From Methylobacterium tardum (GTDB taxonomy: Bacteria; Pseudomonadota; Alphaproteobacteria; Rhizobiales; Beijerinckiaceae): 64,000 nt of DNA. Position 1 is the first letter of the stretch, and each line of letters starts with the position of its first letter. Under the pieces are notes generated by a model. It ran no database searches. It saw only the letters and a list, made by a program, of their open reading frames with translations, and was not told the origin of the DNA. Made by a program: the position numbers and the translations under genes. Positions 34,337-45,778 of the stretch are shown here, one piece after another. The DNA lies in assembly GCF_023546765.1 (NCBI RefSeq), contig NZ_CP097484.1, positions 3,256,001 to 3,320,000 of the forward strand. The letters run 5' to 3'.

Positions 34337-34800
34337 CCCCGGTGACCGGCGCGACGAAGCCGGCCGGAGGGATTCGGTCGTCATTCCAGCGGCTGGCCGA
34401 GAGCGTCCGGAGGTCGCGCAACCGCATCGGCCACTATCGCGCCGTCCTCGACGAGGGACCGACCAACCACCACGCCGACGCCCTGGACCCGATCCGCTGG
34501 TGCCGTCCGACCATCGCGCGATGGGCGAGCACCGTGTCACGGGTGGCCGCCGTCGTCATCGGGCGTCCAGCCGCGGGCGCGGGTTCCGAGGGCGCCGGAC
34601 CGCACGCGCGGATCCCGACGGTCACCGAAGACGTTCGCGGCGCGGCCGATGTTCCGCCGTCGGCCGGGATGCCGGTGGCCCCACGACAACGAACTCCGCC
34701 GGTGCGGCCGGACCCCGCGGCGTAGCCTTCGAGCGGGCGTCGGATAAGTCGGCTGTCGCGTCGCGGTGGCCCCGCTCGCCGCGGGCCTCGGCCGCGGGCG
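34337..34800. other. 464-nt interval; weak ORF 34342-34725 (+) not called
   Basis: A GTG-started frame 5 nt after the nuclease stop has one helical segment (FQRLAESVRRSRNRIGHYR), but the rest is low-complexity and no ribosome site is clear. Nothing else recognised. Confidence 0.4.
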
Positions 34801-35928
34801 TCATCCGGCCCTCGCCGCCGGGGCCTCGGCCGGGCTCTCACCGTCCCAGGGAGCCTCGCCCACGAGGGCGGCGAAGCGCTCGTCCGGGAGTTCCTCGAAC
34901 GGCCTCCGCTCCGCTATGCGCTGGCGCAGCTTCCACCGGAGCAGCCGGGGCGTGATCCTCTGGAAGCGCCCCGTCGCCGCGACCAACTCAGGATCCAGGC
35001 CGCCGAGGATGCCTTCCGCCGTCTGTGCCCCGCCTCTGGCGAGAAGGGCGTGGACCTCCCGCATGAACAAGCGCCAGAACGGCCGCTTTCCCATCGCCGC
35101 GACCGCCTCGGCGAGTGGCGGCTCGGGCGTCGCCGCGACGTCCGGCTCGGGCTCGGCCAGCCCGAACCGATGGCCGACGAGGGTCAGCCCGTTGCCGTCC
35201 TGCACCAGGCGCAGGAGGTGATAGCGCAGCCACGCCTCGGTGAGCGGGAAACCCGCCCGCTCGCCCTCCTGCTTGAGCCGGGTCGGGAGCGCTCTCAGGA
35301 GCGGGTGGACCGCCATGGGGCCGCGTTGGCGCACCGCCGCTTCGACCGCGTCCCGCACCTGCCCCCAGAAGTCGTTCGCCTCTCGCGCCAGCTTGAGCCC
35401 GTGCGCGGTATCGACAAACCCGGGCCCGGCGCGACCCTGCGCGAGGGAGTCCGCCTCTCCCGCGGCGGAAACGGGCGGCGCGGCCCCGCCGGCCTGAGTG
35501 CCGACGGCCCGCACCCGGTCGAGCTCGACCTGCAACGCCGCGACCCGCTCCTCCAAGAGATCGACCCGGTCCAGCGCCTCGTCGAGCAGATCCCTCGCCG
35601 CGGCCCTGCAATCCTCGGCTCCGACGAAGTCCGCCAGACCCGCCCGGGCCGCTTCGACCCGGGCCAACTCAAGCAGCTCCCGCCCGATCACCGTAAGCCG
35701 CCTCTCGAACGCCTCCGGCAGGTCCGCCCGTTCGATGGCCGGCCGGTAGTCCTCCCTGTCCTTCCACTTCCTGAGCTCGCGAGCGATGTCGCCGAACGAC
35801 CCGCCGCCGAGCTCCCTCCGGACCGTGCGGACCGAGACCCGCTCCTTGGTGCCACCGGGCGGTGCCGGCCTGGCCCGTATCCGATCCGCGGCTGTCCAGA
35901 CCCCGTTCTCCGTCACCATGCCCGCCAT
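34801..35928 (-). CDS. kfrA: KfrA-like plasmid DNA-binding protein
   Basis: The 375-residue protein has an N-terminal KfrA-type DNA-binding region (about residues 10-60: WTAADRIRARPAPPGGTKER, VSVRTVRRELGGGSFGDIAR, ELRKWKD). A helical/coiled-coil middle follows (LLDEALDRVDLLEERVAALQ), then a C-terminal half unlike classical KfrA. KfrA proteins are plasmid-encoded, bind operator palindromes upstream of their own gene and help stable inheritance. A 14-bp perfect palindrome lies 174 nt upstream. This is the clearest sign that the region is plasmid-derived. Confidence 0.75.
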   Translation of the reverse strand: MAGMVTENGVWTAADRIRARPAPPGGTKERVSVRTVRRELGGGSFGDIARELRKWKDREDYRPAIERADLPEAFERRLTVIGRELLELARVEAARAGLADFVGAEDCRAAARDLLDEALDRVDLLEERVAALQVELDRVRAVGTQAGGAAPPVSAAGEADSLAQGRAGPGFVDTAHGLKLAREANDFWGQVRDAVEAAVRQRGPMAVHPLLRALPTRLKQEGERAGFPLTEAWLRYHLLRLVQDGNGLTLVGHRFGLAEPEPDVAATPEPPLAEAVAAMGKRPFWRLFMREVHALLARGGAQTAEGILGGLDPELVAATGRFQRITPRLLRWKLRQRIAERRPFEELPDERFAALVGEAPWDGESPAEAPAARAG

Positions 35929-36096
35929 CCCAAGCCGTTACCGGTATCATCGCCGCGAGCGGTGAAGAAACGGTCGCGGTCCGCGTGGAGGCTCGGTGTG
36001 GGCGCGAGCGCGAGCCGGACCCGAAGGCGACCGGACAGATAGGCCGCGGGAGGCCTTCGGATTGAGGAACGCCCGGTCGGCGAACGCCCCCATCGT

Positions 36097-36135
36097 GTAA
36101 CGCGTACGCATAACGTTACCCGTTATGCGTACGCC
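36097..36135 (-). promoter_or_regulatory. Probable KfrA operator: perfect 14-bp inverted repeat
   Basis: GCGTACGCATAACG (36102-36115), spacer TTACC, CGTTATGCGTACGC (36121-36134). It sits in the otherwise gene-free stretch 35929-36361 upstream of the KfrA-like gene. A diverged copy (one indel, about four mismatches over 38 bases) lies at 32024-32063. KfrA autoregulates through such palindromes in known plasmids; binding here is inferred. Confidence 0.65.
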
Positions 36136-36361
36136 TCGGAGTCGCGTGCCAACCGCCGGCGGCAGCAGCCGCCATCCCGCCTTGAGCCGCCGGAAACCTC
36201 GCTACCACCGAAGACGTACTTCGTCGGCCTGCCTCGCCGCACTACGAAGCCATTCAGGACCGTCGCGGCCGACCAGAAGGTGATCCTGTCGGCCCGTACG
36301 CAGGGGCCTCACCGAGGTGCGGCGGCCCGCGAGATCTCGGCACGGGACGGCAGGGGCGCCC

Positions 36362-36544
36362 ATGCTCTTATCCAAGTGCGGTTGCTGCGGGCGGACGGTT
36401 CGCACCGACGCGACGAGGTGCCCGAGCTGTCGCGCCGCAACCGGGGCGGGCATGCGCCCTTCCCCGAACGAGGCGGCATACCGGATCTGCATGCTCGCGG
36501 ACGCGTGCGCCGTCCTCTTCTGGCTCCTCGTGATCCGCCGATAG
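36362..36544 (+). CDS. Small zinc-ribbon membrane protein
   Basis: A 60-residue ORF: MLLSKCGCCGRTVRTDATRC, then PSCRAATGAG, giving two CxxC pairs of a zinc ribbon, and a C-terminal hydrophobic helix (ICMLADACAVLFWLLVIRR). No family name. It converges with the DUF4396 gene, 12 nt away. An in-frame ATG at 36317 adds a low-complexity start. Confidence 0.5.
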   Translation: MLLSKCGCCGRTVRTDATRCPSCRAATGAGMRPSPNEAAYRICMLADACAVLFWLLVIRR

Positions 36545-36556
36545 GCGCGGACCGGC

Positions 36557-37291
36557 CTACATCCGCTCCTTGATGCCGGAGCCGACGAGCCACCAGTTCA
36601 CCGGGTAGCTGGTCAGGAATCCCGCCACCATCGCGACCTGCATGGCGAACCAGAACTCGACCGAGTTCACCGGGGCGCGCTGGCCGGCCCAGTGCGGGAA
36701 CAGGAAGAATTGGGCGAACGCCATGAAGCCGTACATGCCGACCTGCCAGGCGATCAGCGAGACGGTGTCCGCCTTCACGGCCGCCACCAGACCCTCGCCG
36801 GGGGATAGCCCGCGCATCGGCACGATGGCGTAATACTGGAACGCGATCCCGAGCGCGTACGCGAACACGAAATCCAGGACCCAGACCGCGTACATCTTCT
36901 CATCGAAGAGGGAGTGCCAGCCGAACCAGACGGCGACGGCCGGCACCACGAAGGCGAGCCACTCGGCGGCGACATCGCCCAGCAGGCAGCCGCTGCCGCA
37001 GTGGAGCGCACCCTTGCCGACCATCACCGGGAAGGGCATCCCCGTCGTGTTCGGCGGCTTCTCGCCCCGCTCCTTCGCGTCGTGGTGCGCCTCCATGGTC
37101 GCGAGCCGGCCGTAACTGAAATAGGCCCAGACCACGACCACCGTCCCGAACAGGGCGCTGATCGGCCAGACCACGTTCATCACGGTCATGTGCTGCGGGT
37201 GACGGATCACCTGCGCCGACAGCAGCAGCGAGCAGGCCGCCCCGAGCAGCAGCGCGGCGATCGAGATGGCATGGAGCCAGGTCGGGAACAT
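36557..37291 (-). CDS. DUF4396 membrane protein
   Basis: The 244-residue protein has about six to seven membrane helices (AISIAALLLGAACSLLLSAQ onward) and the DUF4396 features GKGALHCGSGCLLGDVAAEW and KADTVSLIAWQVGMYGFMA. Function unknown; such genes commonly accompany copper ATPases. It is 8 nt downstream of the copper ATPase stop and in the same operon. Confidence 0.8.
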   Translation of the reverse strand: MFPTWLHAISIAALLLGAACSLLLSAQVIRHPQHMTVMNVVWPISALFGTVVVVWAYFSYGRLATMEAHHDAKERGEKPPNTTGMPFPVMVGKGALHCGSGCLLGDVAAEWLAFVVPAVAVWFGWHSLFDEKMYAVWVLDFVFAYALGIAFQYYAIVPMRGLSPGEGLVAAVKADTVSLIAWQVGMYGFMAFAQFFLFPHWAGQRAPVNSVEFWFAMQVAMVAGFLTSYPVNWWLVGSGIKERM

Positions 37292-37299
37292 GCGCGCTC

Positions 37300-39741
<2,442 letters not shown>

Positions 39742-39825
39742 GACCGGTCCCTCCGCGCGACTTCGATCTCCGCGGCCCGCGAGAGCGGACGCGATTTGGG
39801 CCGCGGACAAGTGGTTCTCTCAGGC

Positions 39826-40323
39826 TTACTGCTTGCCTTCCTTACGGGCGTTCTTGTCGAGCCAGGCAGTGAGCTCCTTGATGCTCTTCTCCTGTTCCTG
39901 GATGCTCTTCTCGGCGATCTTCTTAGCCTCGGGATTGTCGCCGTTCCTCAGGCCGACCTGGGCCATGGCGATGGCGCCCATGTGATGCGGGATCATCGCG
40001 CAGATCCAGGCGACGTCGGGGTCGCCGGCCATCATGCCTTCCATCATCGGGCCGTTCATCTGCATCATGGCGTGCTGCAGGCCCTTCTGGGTGTCGGTCG
40101 CCTGACCGGACATGCCCTGCATCGCCATCGACATGTGGCCCTGCATGTCCTTCATCGAGGACTCCTTGCCGGCCGACGCCGCCTTGCAGGTTGCGGGCAG
40201 CTCGAACGACGGGGCCTGCATGGAGCCGTGGTCGTTGGAGCCATGGTCGTTATCCGCGGCGAGGGCCGCGCCGATGCCGGTCAGCGCCAGGGTCATCGCG
40301 AGTGTCAGGGTACGAACGTTCAT
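39826..40323 (-). CDS. Periplasmic DUF305 protein
   Basis: The 165-residue protein has a signal peptide (MNVRTLTLAMTLALTGIGAALAA), Met/His-rich stretches (MSMAMQGMSG, QMNGPMMEGMMAGDP) and the DUF305 core WICAMIPHHMGAIAMAQ. The His/Met residues are suited to copper binding in the periplasm. GGAGGAG lies 6 nt before the ATG at 40323, preferred over the ATG at 40329. It lies in the copper ATPase cluster, between copA and the four-helix copper protein. Confidence 0.88.
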   Translation of the reverse strand: MNVRTLTLAMTLALTGIGAALAADNDHGSNDHGSMQAPSFELPATCKAASAGKESSMKDMQGHMSMAMQGMSGQATDTQKGLQHAMMQMNGPMMEGMMAGDPDVAWICAMIPHHMGAIAMAQVGLRNGDNPEAKKIAEKSIQEQEKSIKELTAWLDKNARKEGKQ

Positions 40324-40379
40324 GATCATCTCCTCCAATTGATCAATCGGGACGGCCGGCTCGGCCGCCCCGTCAGGGT

Positions 40380-40712
40380 TCAAGCGGTCATTTTCCGGCA
40401 GGTCTCGGCACACCGGCGGCACTGCGCGACGCAGTCCTGCATGTCGCCGACCGCCTCACAGCTCCGCGCGCAGGCCTCGCAGACCTCGGCGCAGGCTCGA
40501 CAGGTGTGCGTGTGCTCGGGCAGGCCGATCAGCATGAAGTGCGCCGAGGTTCGGCATATTTCCGCGCAGGCCATCATCAGGCGAAAATGCTCCGGCTCGA
40601 CGTGCTTGCCGCCGGCGGGGAGACAGTGGTTGGAGGCCATGCCAAGGCAGCTTTGATAGCAGCGCAGGCACTCGCCGATGCAAGATTGCATCTCGCCAGA
40701 CATTTTGTGCAT
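40380..40712 (-). CDS. Four-helix-bundle copper-binding protein (Csp/DUF326-like)
   Basis: The 110-residue protein MHKMSGEMQSCIGECLRCYQ has repeated CxxxC and CxxC helices (CIGECLRCYQSC, CAEICRTS, CRACAEVCEACARSC, CVAQCRRCAETC), the pattern of Cys-lined copper-storage four-helix bundles. No signal peptide, so probably a cytosolic copper store (Csp3-like). First gene of the csp-DUF305-copA-DUF4396 run. Confidence 0.88.
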   Translation of the reverse strand: MHKMSGEMQSCIGECLRCYQSCLGMASNHCLPAGGKHVEPEHFRLMMACAEICRTSAHFMLIGLPEHTHTCRACAEVCEACARSCEAVGDMQDCVAQCRRCAETCRKMTA

Positions 40713-41083
40713 CCTTGTTCTCCTTAAGTTGATGGGTGCTGCCATAAGTTCAGCAAATACATAGACGTAATTTGCGTTTTTGCTGAATTGCGATCAGATC
40801 CATAACCATATTCGTCGGATTACGTTCAATTTATTGTCTATAATATTTCTGTATGTCTAGGCGCGGGTCTGCAATGAGGGCACGCGGCGGCGAGGCTCGC
40901 CGAGGCGTCGCCGACCTTGTGCTGAGCGTGGGCGAGCATCCCGCTGAGACAGCGGCAGAGGGACCCTACGTCAGCGGCGCCGGATCAACGCGAGATGAGA
41001 GATGGGCCTCGCCACGGGATAGTCGGTGCACGCCACGACTGCGGTCGCACCTCGGGCGTCGCGCGCCTCGGGCGCGCCTCATC
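40713..41083. promoter_or_regulatory. Copper-cluster promoter region with inverted repeat, TATAAT and operator motif
   Basis: A 9-bp inverted repeat TTCAGCAAA (40749-40757)/TTTGCTGAA (40779-40787) lies upstream of the copper-storage gene. A consensus TATAAT (40839-40844, plus strand) abuts ATTTCTGTATGTCTAG at 40845-40860, the third copy of the motif at 30675 and 32455. No good -35 box accompanies the TATAAT, and no convincing gene follows on the plus strand. Confidence 0.5.
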
Positions 41084-41572
41084 TCACGCGAGGGTTCGTG
41101 GGGGCTTGCGCAGCGCCTCGGGAGCGATACCCGCGCGTCCGGCGACATTATCCGGGATTAACATGGCCGCCCGAAACATGGGCATGGCGGGTGATGCGGG
41201 TCCGGCAAAAACACCGAATGTGCCGCCCACCGTCGTCCCACAGCAGCGTCGCTTGCAGGGGCCGGGGCAGCAGCATCGGTCGGCATCGACCGCCCGAACG
41301 GATGCCGTCGACTTGCCGGTGGTCACGCGTAGGCGAGGCGCGGTCAACAGCGTCACCGCCAACTCGGCGATGCCCGACGCCTTGTCGAGACCCGGGTTCG
41401 CCGCGGGAAGGGACGCCGTGGCGGCATCCGAGACCATGCGACCGCGGTGGCCGCAGTGGACGTGCCCCTCGTGAGCCTGGACGGCGGACGGCGCGACATG
41501 GGCGATGATCGCGAGGATCATCGCCGCCATCAGACGCACGATATGCCGGTCGAAACCCATGCCGGTCGCCAA
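41084..41572 (-). CDS. Exported cysteine-rich protein of unknown function
   Basis: The 162-residue protein has a signal-type segment (LMAAMILAIIAHVAPSAVQA) followed by HEGHVHCGHRG and, later, DRCCCPGPCKRRCCGTTVG. These His and Cys clusters suit metal binding. No family recognised. It lies within the copper cluster. Start codons at 41572 or slightly downstream are possible. Confidence 0.6.
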   Translation of the reverse strand: MATGMGFDRHIVRLMAAMILAIIAHVAPSAVQAHEGHVHCGHRGRMVSDAATASLPAANPGLDKASGIAELAVTLLTAPRLRVTTGKSTASVRAVDADRCCCPGPCKRRCCGTTVGGTFGVFAGPASPAMPMFRAAMLIPDNVAGRAGIAPEALRKPPRTLA

Positions 41573-41654
41573 CCTCGGCCCAAACGTAGGGACGGCGTCG
41601 TCCCTGGGACGTGAATGCGCGCATTCGGGTTTGGTTGCGGCTCGTCCCCCCGAC

Positions 41655-41867
41655 TCACGCCGTCGGGCTCAGCGGCTCGGCGGGGAAGCCTGCGGCGACT
41701 ATGGTCTCGGCAATGCGGTCCGCAGGGCCGGTCGCGCCGGACACGGTCACGAGCTTGGCCCCGAGGTCCACCTCGACCAGGGCGCCCGGCTCGATGCCGG
41801 CGATGGCCCGGGTCACGGACTTGGCGCAGCCTCCGCAACCCATCCTGTCGACCTTGTAGCGGTACAT
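41655..41867 (-). CDS. Heavy-metal-associated (HMA) domain protein, copper-chaperone-like
   Basis: The 70-residue protein MYRYKVDRMGCGGCAKSVTR has the HMA signature MxCxxC and the ferredoxin-like beta-alpha-beta pattern (ALVEVDLGAKLVTVSG, IAETIVAAGFPAEPL). It probably carries Cu(I) to a pump such as the nearby ATPase. Promoter and partners are not evident. It stands alone on the minus strand. Confidence 0.88.
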   Translation of the reverse strand: MYRYKVDRMGCGGCAKSVTRAIAGIEPGALVEVDLGAKLVTVSGATGPADRIAETIVAAGFPAEPLSPTA

Positions 41868-42339
41868 GACGCTCTCCCTGTGGTGGCGTCCCGCACAGAT
41901 GGGGCTTCCCATGGTGGGAAGGTCAAGGGTCGCGGAATGCCTCCCGCCAGGTGGGAATGGCGTCGATTCGGGCGGGCGCCCAGGTCGGGGCCGACGTGTT
42001 AGGACACCGTGCGGATGATCGCGGCGAACTTGCCGACGGTCATTTGCGTGCGGTCGCCCTCGGTCACGTCCCGGAGAGGATGAGGGTATCCGATCAAGCT
42101 TCCGGGCTTGCGCCGCGTTCGAGGGCGGCGAACCGTTCGGCCTTCACCTCGGCGACGTGGCAGCCGCGTTGGATCGTCCGCCTGGCGTGACTGAACACCC
42201 ATGGGCGTCTCCGGCTGCGTATCGCAGGCAGCGCGCAGGGCACCCAGCGGTATGTCGCTGGCGGCGGCCGGTGCCATCGTGTGCGGGCGTTCAAGGGTCA
42301 GCATCGGCATGCTCCTCGGGTTGTTTCCCGGGACTGGTC
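41868..42339. other. 472-nt interval without a recognised gene between copper and arsenic clusters
   Basis: Short minus-strand ORFs (for example one containing AEVKAERFAALERGASPEA, and one with LRDVTEGDRTQMTVGKFAAI) read as possible gene remnants in different frames. None is complete. This interval may be a recombination joint. Confidence 0.4.
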
Positions 42340-43086
42340 TCAGCGCTTCACAAAGCCAATGTCGGCGGCCACCGCGCTCAGCCGCTCCGGCGCGCGCTCC
42401 TTCCGCTCGCTGTAGCGGTCCACCAGGTAGTCGGCCCGCTCTCGGGTCAGGAGCGTGAACTTCACCAGCTCCTCGCACACGTCCACGACCCGCTCGTAGA
42501 GCGGCCCCGGCTTCATCCGGCCCGCGTCGTCAAACTCCTTGTAGGCCATCGGCACGGACGATTGATTCGGGATGGTGATCATCCGCATCCAGCGGCCGAG
42601 CACGCGCAAGGCGTTCACGGCGTTGAAGCTCTGCGAGCCGCCGGAGACCTGCATCACGGCAAGGGTGCGCCCCTGGGTCGGCCGCACGCTGCCCTCGCTC
42701 AAGGGCAGCCAGTCGATCTGACTTTTCATCACGCCGGTCAGGGTACCGTGCCGCTCCGGTGAGACCCACACCTGGCCCTCGGACCAGATCGAGAGATTGC
42801 GCAGCTCCTGCACCTTTAAGTGGTCGGCGGTCGCATCGTCCGGCAGGGGCAGGCCGTCCGCGTGGAAGATCCGCACCTCGCCGCCCATGGCTTCGAGGAG
42901 CCGGGCGGCCTCGTACGCGAGGCAGCGGCTGAACGAGCGCTCCCGCAGCGAGCCGTAGAGGATCAGGAAGCGGGGCGCATGGGTGAACGGCGCCGCCGCG
43001 TCTAGGCTGTCGCGGGTCGGCACCTCGAAATGCGCTTGGCTGAGGTTCGGCAGGCCATCTTTGAAGGGCTGGCTGAGCTTGTCCAA
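42340..43086 (-). CDS. arsH: ArsH-type NADPH-dependent FMN reductase
   Basis: The 248-residue flavoprotein has the FMN-binding loop [11 protein letters not shown], then [16 protein letters not shown] and [20 protein letters not shown], all typical of ArsH. ArsH oxidises trivalent organoarsenicals. The TTG at 43086 was chosen because it gives the family start ([14 protein letters not shown]). It is divergent from arsR across a short region holding a palindrome. Confidence 0.9.
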   Translation of the reverse strand: MDKLSQPFKDGLPNLSQAHFEVPTRDSLDAAAPFTHAPRFLILYGSLRERSFSRCLAYEAARLLEAMGGEVRIFHADGLPLPDDATADHLKVQELRNLSIWSEGQVWVSPERHGTLTGVMKSQIDWLPLSEGSVRPTQGRTLAVMQVSGGSQSFNAVNALRVLGRWMRMITIPNQSSVPMAYKEFDDAGRMKPGPLYERVVDVCEELVKFTLLTRERADYLVDRYSERKERAPERLSAVAADIGFVKR

Positions 43087-43105
43087 GGGACGTCTTTCTT
43101 GTACG

Positions 43106-43123
43106 TTCAAAATATCGTTTGAA
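43106..43123 (+). promoter_or_regulatory. ArsR operator palindrome
   Basis: TTCAAAATATCGTTTGAA is a perfect 6-bp inverted repeat with a 6-bp spacer, in the 50 nt between arsH (TTG 43086) and arsR (ATG 43137). ArsR-family repressors bind such sites, so it should control both directions in response to As(III). Confidence 0.65.
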
Positions 43124-43136
43124 GATTGTAACGAAA

Positions 43137-43495
43137 ATGGATGAACCGCAAGCCCTCGCCGCCTTTGCGGCCCTGGCGCAGGAACACCGCCTGCGTCTGG
43201 TGCGGTCGCTCGTGACCGCCGGACCAGCGGCCTCGCCTCCGGCGTTCTGGCCGAGGCGGTCGGCGTCTCTGCCGCGACCGTATCCCACCATCTCAAGGAG
43301 CTGAGCCATGCGGGCTTGGTCGCCTCGCGGCGCGAGGGCCGTTCGATCATCTACAGTGCTGCCTATCCGGCCCTGTCCGACCTGATCCAGTTCCTGATGC
43401 GCGACTGCTGTCAGGGCCACCCGGAGGTCTGCACCCCGGCCGTCGCCGCCCTCGCCGCCTGCAACTGCCCACCCGGAGACACCCTCTATGCCTGA
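43137..43495 (+). pseudogene. arsR: ArsR arsenic repressor, frameshifted
   Basis: The reading starts [20 protein letters not shown] as in ArsR, but at about 43226-43229 one base is missing. In the shifted frame it continues [39 protein letters not shown] and ends with RDCCQGHPEVC, a C-terminal Cys site known for As(III) sensing. The stop at 43493-43495 overlaps the arsC start by 8 nt, as in intact operons. If the frameshift is real the operon has lost its repressor and would be constitutive. Confidence 0.85.
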
Positions 43496-44015
43496 TCGCG
43501 TCTACAACGTCCTGTTTCTCTGCACCGGCAACTCGGCCCGCTCGATCCTGGCGGAAGCGATGCTGAACCAGGATGGGCAAGGCCGCTTCCGGTCCTACTC
43601 CGCCGGTAGCCAGCCCAAGGGCGAGCCGCATCCGCTGGCGTTGCAGACGCTACGGGAGAGCGACTACCCCGTGCACGGGCTGCGCTCGAAGTCCTGGGAC
43701 GAGTTCGCCGCGCCCGGTGCTCCGGTGATGGATTTCGTGTTCACGGTCTGTGACAACGCAGCCGGCGAACCCTGCCCCTTCTGGACTGGTCAGCCCGTGA
43801 CCGCTCATTGGGGCATCGAGGACCCTGCCGCTGCGGAAGGCTCGGAGATCGAGCGCAAGCGCGCCTTCGTGACAGCGCAGCGCTACCTGAAGAACCGCAT
43901 CGCGGCCTTTATCGCCCTGCCGCTCGGCAGCCTCGACCAGGCGGCCCTGTCGGCCAAAGTCAGAGAGATCGGCCAACAAGCCGGTGCCACCGCGCTCCGG
44001 CCGGAGGTCGCTTGA
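43488..44015 (+). CDS. arsC: Arsenate reductase, thioredoxin-dependent low-molecular-weight phosphatase type
   Basis: The 175-residue protein MPDRVYNVLFLCTGNSARSI has the P-loop CTGNSARS of the LMW phosphatase arsenate reductases, FTVCDNAAGEPCP with further cysteines, and W.IEDPA. It reduces As(V) to As(III). It overlaps arsR and the second arsenate reductase gene (TGATG). Confidence 0.92.
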   Translation: MPDRVYNVLFLCTGNSARSILAEAMLNQDGQGRFRSYSAGSQPKGEPHPLALQTLRESDYPVHGLRSKSWDEFAAPGAPVMDFVFTVCDNAAGEPCPFWTGQPVTAHWGIEDPAAAEGSEIERKRAFVTAQRYLKNRIAAFIALPLGSLDQAALSAKVREIGQQAGATALRPEVA

Positions 44016-44440
44016 TGGACGTCATCATCTACCACAACCCGGACTGCGGCACGTCCCGCAACACCCTGGCGATGATCCGCAACGCCGGAATCGAGCCTCA
44101 TGTGATCGAGTATCTGAAGACGCCGCCCGCCCGGGCGCTGCTGGTGCAGCTCCTCGCCCGGGCCGGCCTGCCCGTCCGCGACGCACTGCGGGAGAAGGGC
44201 GCGCCGTTCGCCGAGCTGGGCCTTGGCGATCCGGCATTGACCGATGCGCAGCTGCTCGATGCCATCGAGGCGCATCCGATCCTTCTCAACCGCCCGCTGG
44301 TGGTCAGCCCCAAGGGCGTGCGGCTGTGCCGGCCGTCCGAAGCCGTGCTGGACCTCCTGCCGGGGCAGCAAGGCGAGTTCGTCAAAGAGGATGGCGAGCG
44401 GGTCGTGGACGAGCACGGCCGCCGCGTCGGCACTGCCTGA
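44015..44440 (+). CDS. arsC: Arsenate reductase, glutaredoxin-dependent (ArsC/Spx fold)
   Basis: The 141-residue protein MDVIIYHNPDCGTSRNTLAM has the catalytic Cys in HNPDCGTSRN and the arginines of the E. coli plasmid ArsC class (LNRPLVVSPKGVRLCRP). It depends on glutathione/glutaredoxin rather than thioredoxin. The ATG overlaps the upstream stop. Two unrelated arsenate reductases in one operon is a redundancy seen in some Alphaproteobacteria. Confidence 0.92.
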   Translation: MDVIIYHNPDCGTSRNTLAMIRNAGIEPHVIEYLKTPPARALLVQLLARAGLPVRDALREKGAPFAELGLGDPALTDAQLLDAIEAHPILLNRPLVVSPKGVRLCRPSEAVLDLLPGQQGEFVKEDGERVVDEHGRRVGTA

Positions 44441-44475
44441 ACCCCAACCCAGACCCATAAGAAGAAAACGCCCGG

Positions 44476-45771
44476 ATGCTCGCGCTCGCCATCTTCCTCG
44501 TCACCCTCGTCTTCGTCATCTGGCAGCCAAGGGGCCTCGGGATCGGATGGAGCGCGCTGGCAGGCGCGGCGGTCGCGCTCGCCACGGGGGTGATCCATCC
44601 GGGCGATATTCCGGTGGTCTGGCATATCGTCTGGGACGCCACCTTCACCTTCGTGGCGCTCATCATCATCTCGCTGCTGCTCGATGAGGCCGGTTTCTTC
44701 CATTGGGCGGCGCTGCACGTCGCCCGCTGGGGCAGTGGGTCCGGCCGGCGGCTCTTTCCGCTTGTCGTGTTGCTCGGCGCGGCCATCGCTGCGGTGTTCG
44801 CCAACGACGGCGCGGCGCTGCTGCTGACGCCGATTGTGCTGGCGATCCTGCTCCGGCTCGACTTCAAGCCGGCGGCGGCGCTGGCATTCATCGTCGCCTG
44901 CGGGTTCGTGGCCGACAGCACCTCCCTGCCGCTGGTGATCTCCAACCTGGTCAACATCGTCTCCGCCAACTTCTTCGACGTGACCTTCGGCAGGTATGCG
45001 GCCGTCATGGTGCCGGTGAACCTGGTGTCCCTGGCGGCGACCCTGGTGGTGCTTTGGGCTTTCTTCCGGCGCGACGTGCCGGCGGCCTACCCGGCGGCCG
45101 CCTTGGAGCGCCCGGTCGGGGCCATCCGCGATCCGCTGGTGTTCCGGGCGGCGTTCCCGCTGCTTGGCGTGCTCCTGCTCGCCTACTTCGTCACCGCGCC
45201 GTTCGGCGTGCCGGTGGCGGCCGTCACCTGTGCCGGTGCGGCCGTTCTTCTACTGCTTGCCGACCGGGGCAGGGTCATCCCGATCCGCAAGGTGCTGACC
45301 GGCGCCCCCTGGCAGATCGTGCTGTTCAGCCTCGGCATGTACCTCGTGGTCTACGGCCTGCGGAACGCCGGCCTGACCGACGAGCTGGCCACGGGCTTGG
45401 TCTGGCTCGCCGGCCATGGCCCGTGGGTCGCCACGGTCGGCACCGGCTTCGCGGCGGCGATCCTGTCGTCCGTGATGAACAACATGCCATCTGTGCTGAT
45501 CGGGGCGCTCTCGATCCAGCAGGCGCCGGACCTGTCCCCGCTGACGCGCGAGCTAATGGTCTATGCCAACGTGATCGGTTGCGACCTCGGCCCGAAGTTC
45601 ACGCCAATCGGCAGCCTCGCCACGCTGCTCTGGCTGCACGTCCTTGACAGCAAGGGCCAGAAAATCACCTGGGGCCAGTATATGAAGGTCGGGCTTGTCA
45701 TCACCCCGCCCGTGCTGCTGGTCACGCTCGTGGCGCTGGCGGCTTGGCTGCCGCTTCTCGGCACCCGGTAG
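44476..45771 (+). CDS. arsB: ArsB arsenite/antimonite efflux permease
   Basis: The 431-residue protein has about eleven to twelve membrane helices and ArsB features: [37 protein letters not shown], and [14 protein letters not shown]. It exports As(OH)3 from the cytoplasm using the proton gradient. It follows arsC by 35 nt; no arsA was seen. A GTG-started MFS gene follows 7 nt later. Confidence 0.92.
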   Translation: MLALAIFLVTLVFVIWQPRGLGIGWSALAGAAVALATGVIHPGDIPVVWHIVWDATFTFVALIIISLLLDEAGFFHWAALHVARWGSGSGRRLFPLVVLLGAAIAAVFANDGAALLLTPIVLAILLRLDFKPAAALAFIVACGFVADSTSLPLVISNLVNIVSANFFDVTFGRYAAVMVPVNLVSLAATLVVLWAFFRRDVPAAYPAAALERPVGAIRDPLVFRAAFPLLGVLLLAYFVTAPFGVPVAAVTCAGAAVLLLLADRGRVIPIRKVLTGAPWQIVLFSLGMYLVVYGLRNAGLTDELATGLVWLAGHGPWVATVGTGFAAAILSSVMNNMPSVLIGALSIQQAPDLSPLTRELMVYANVIGCDLGPKFTPIGSLATLLWLHVLDSKGQKITWGQYMKVGLVITPPVLLVTLVALAAWLPLLGTR

Positions 45772-45778
45772 GCAGCCC

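Noticed and set aside
40853..41161. Plus-strand ORF downstream of the TATAAT/operator motif
   Set aside because: Despite the good -10 box, the translation shows no protein-like pattern, it overlaps the end of the opposite-strand exported-protein gene, and no ribosome site is seen.
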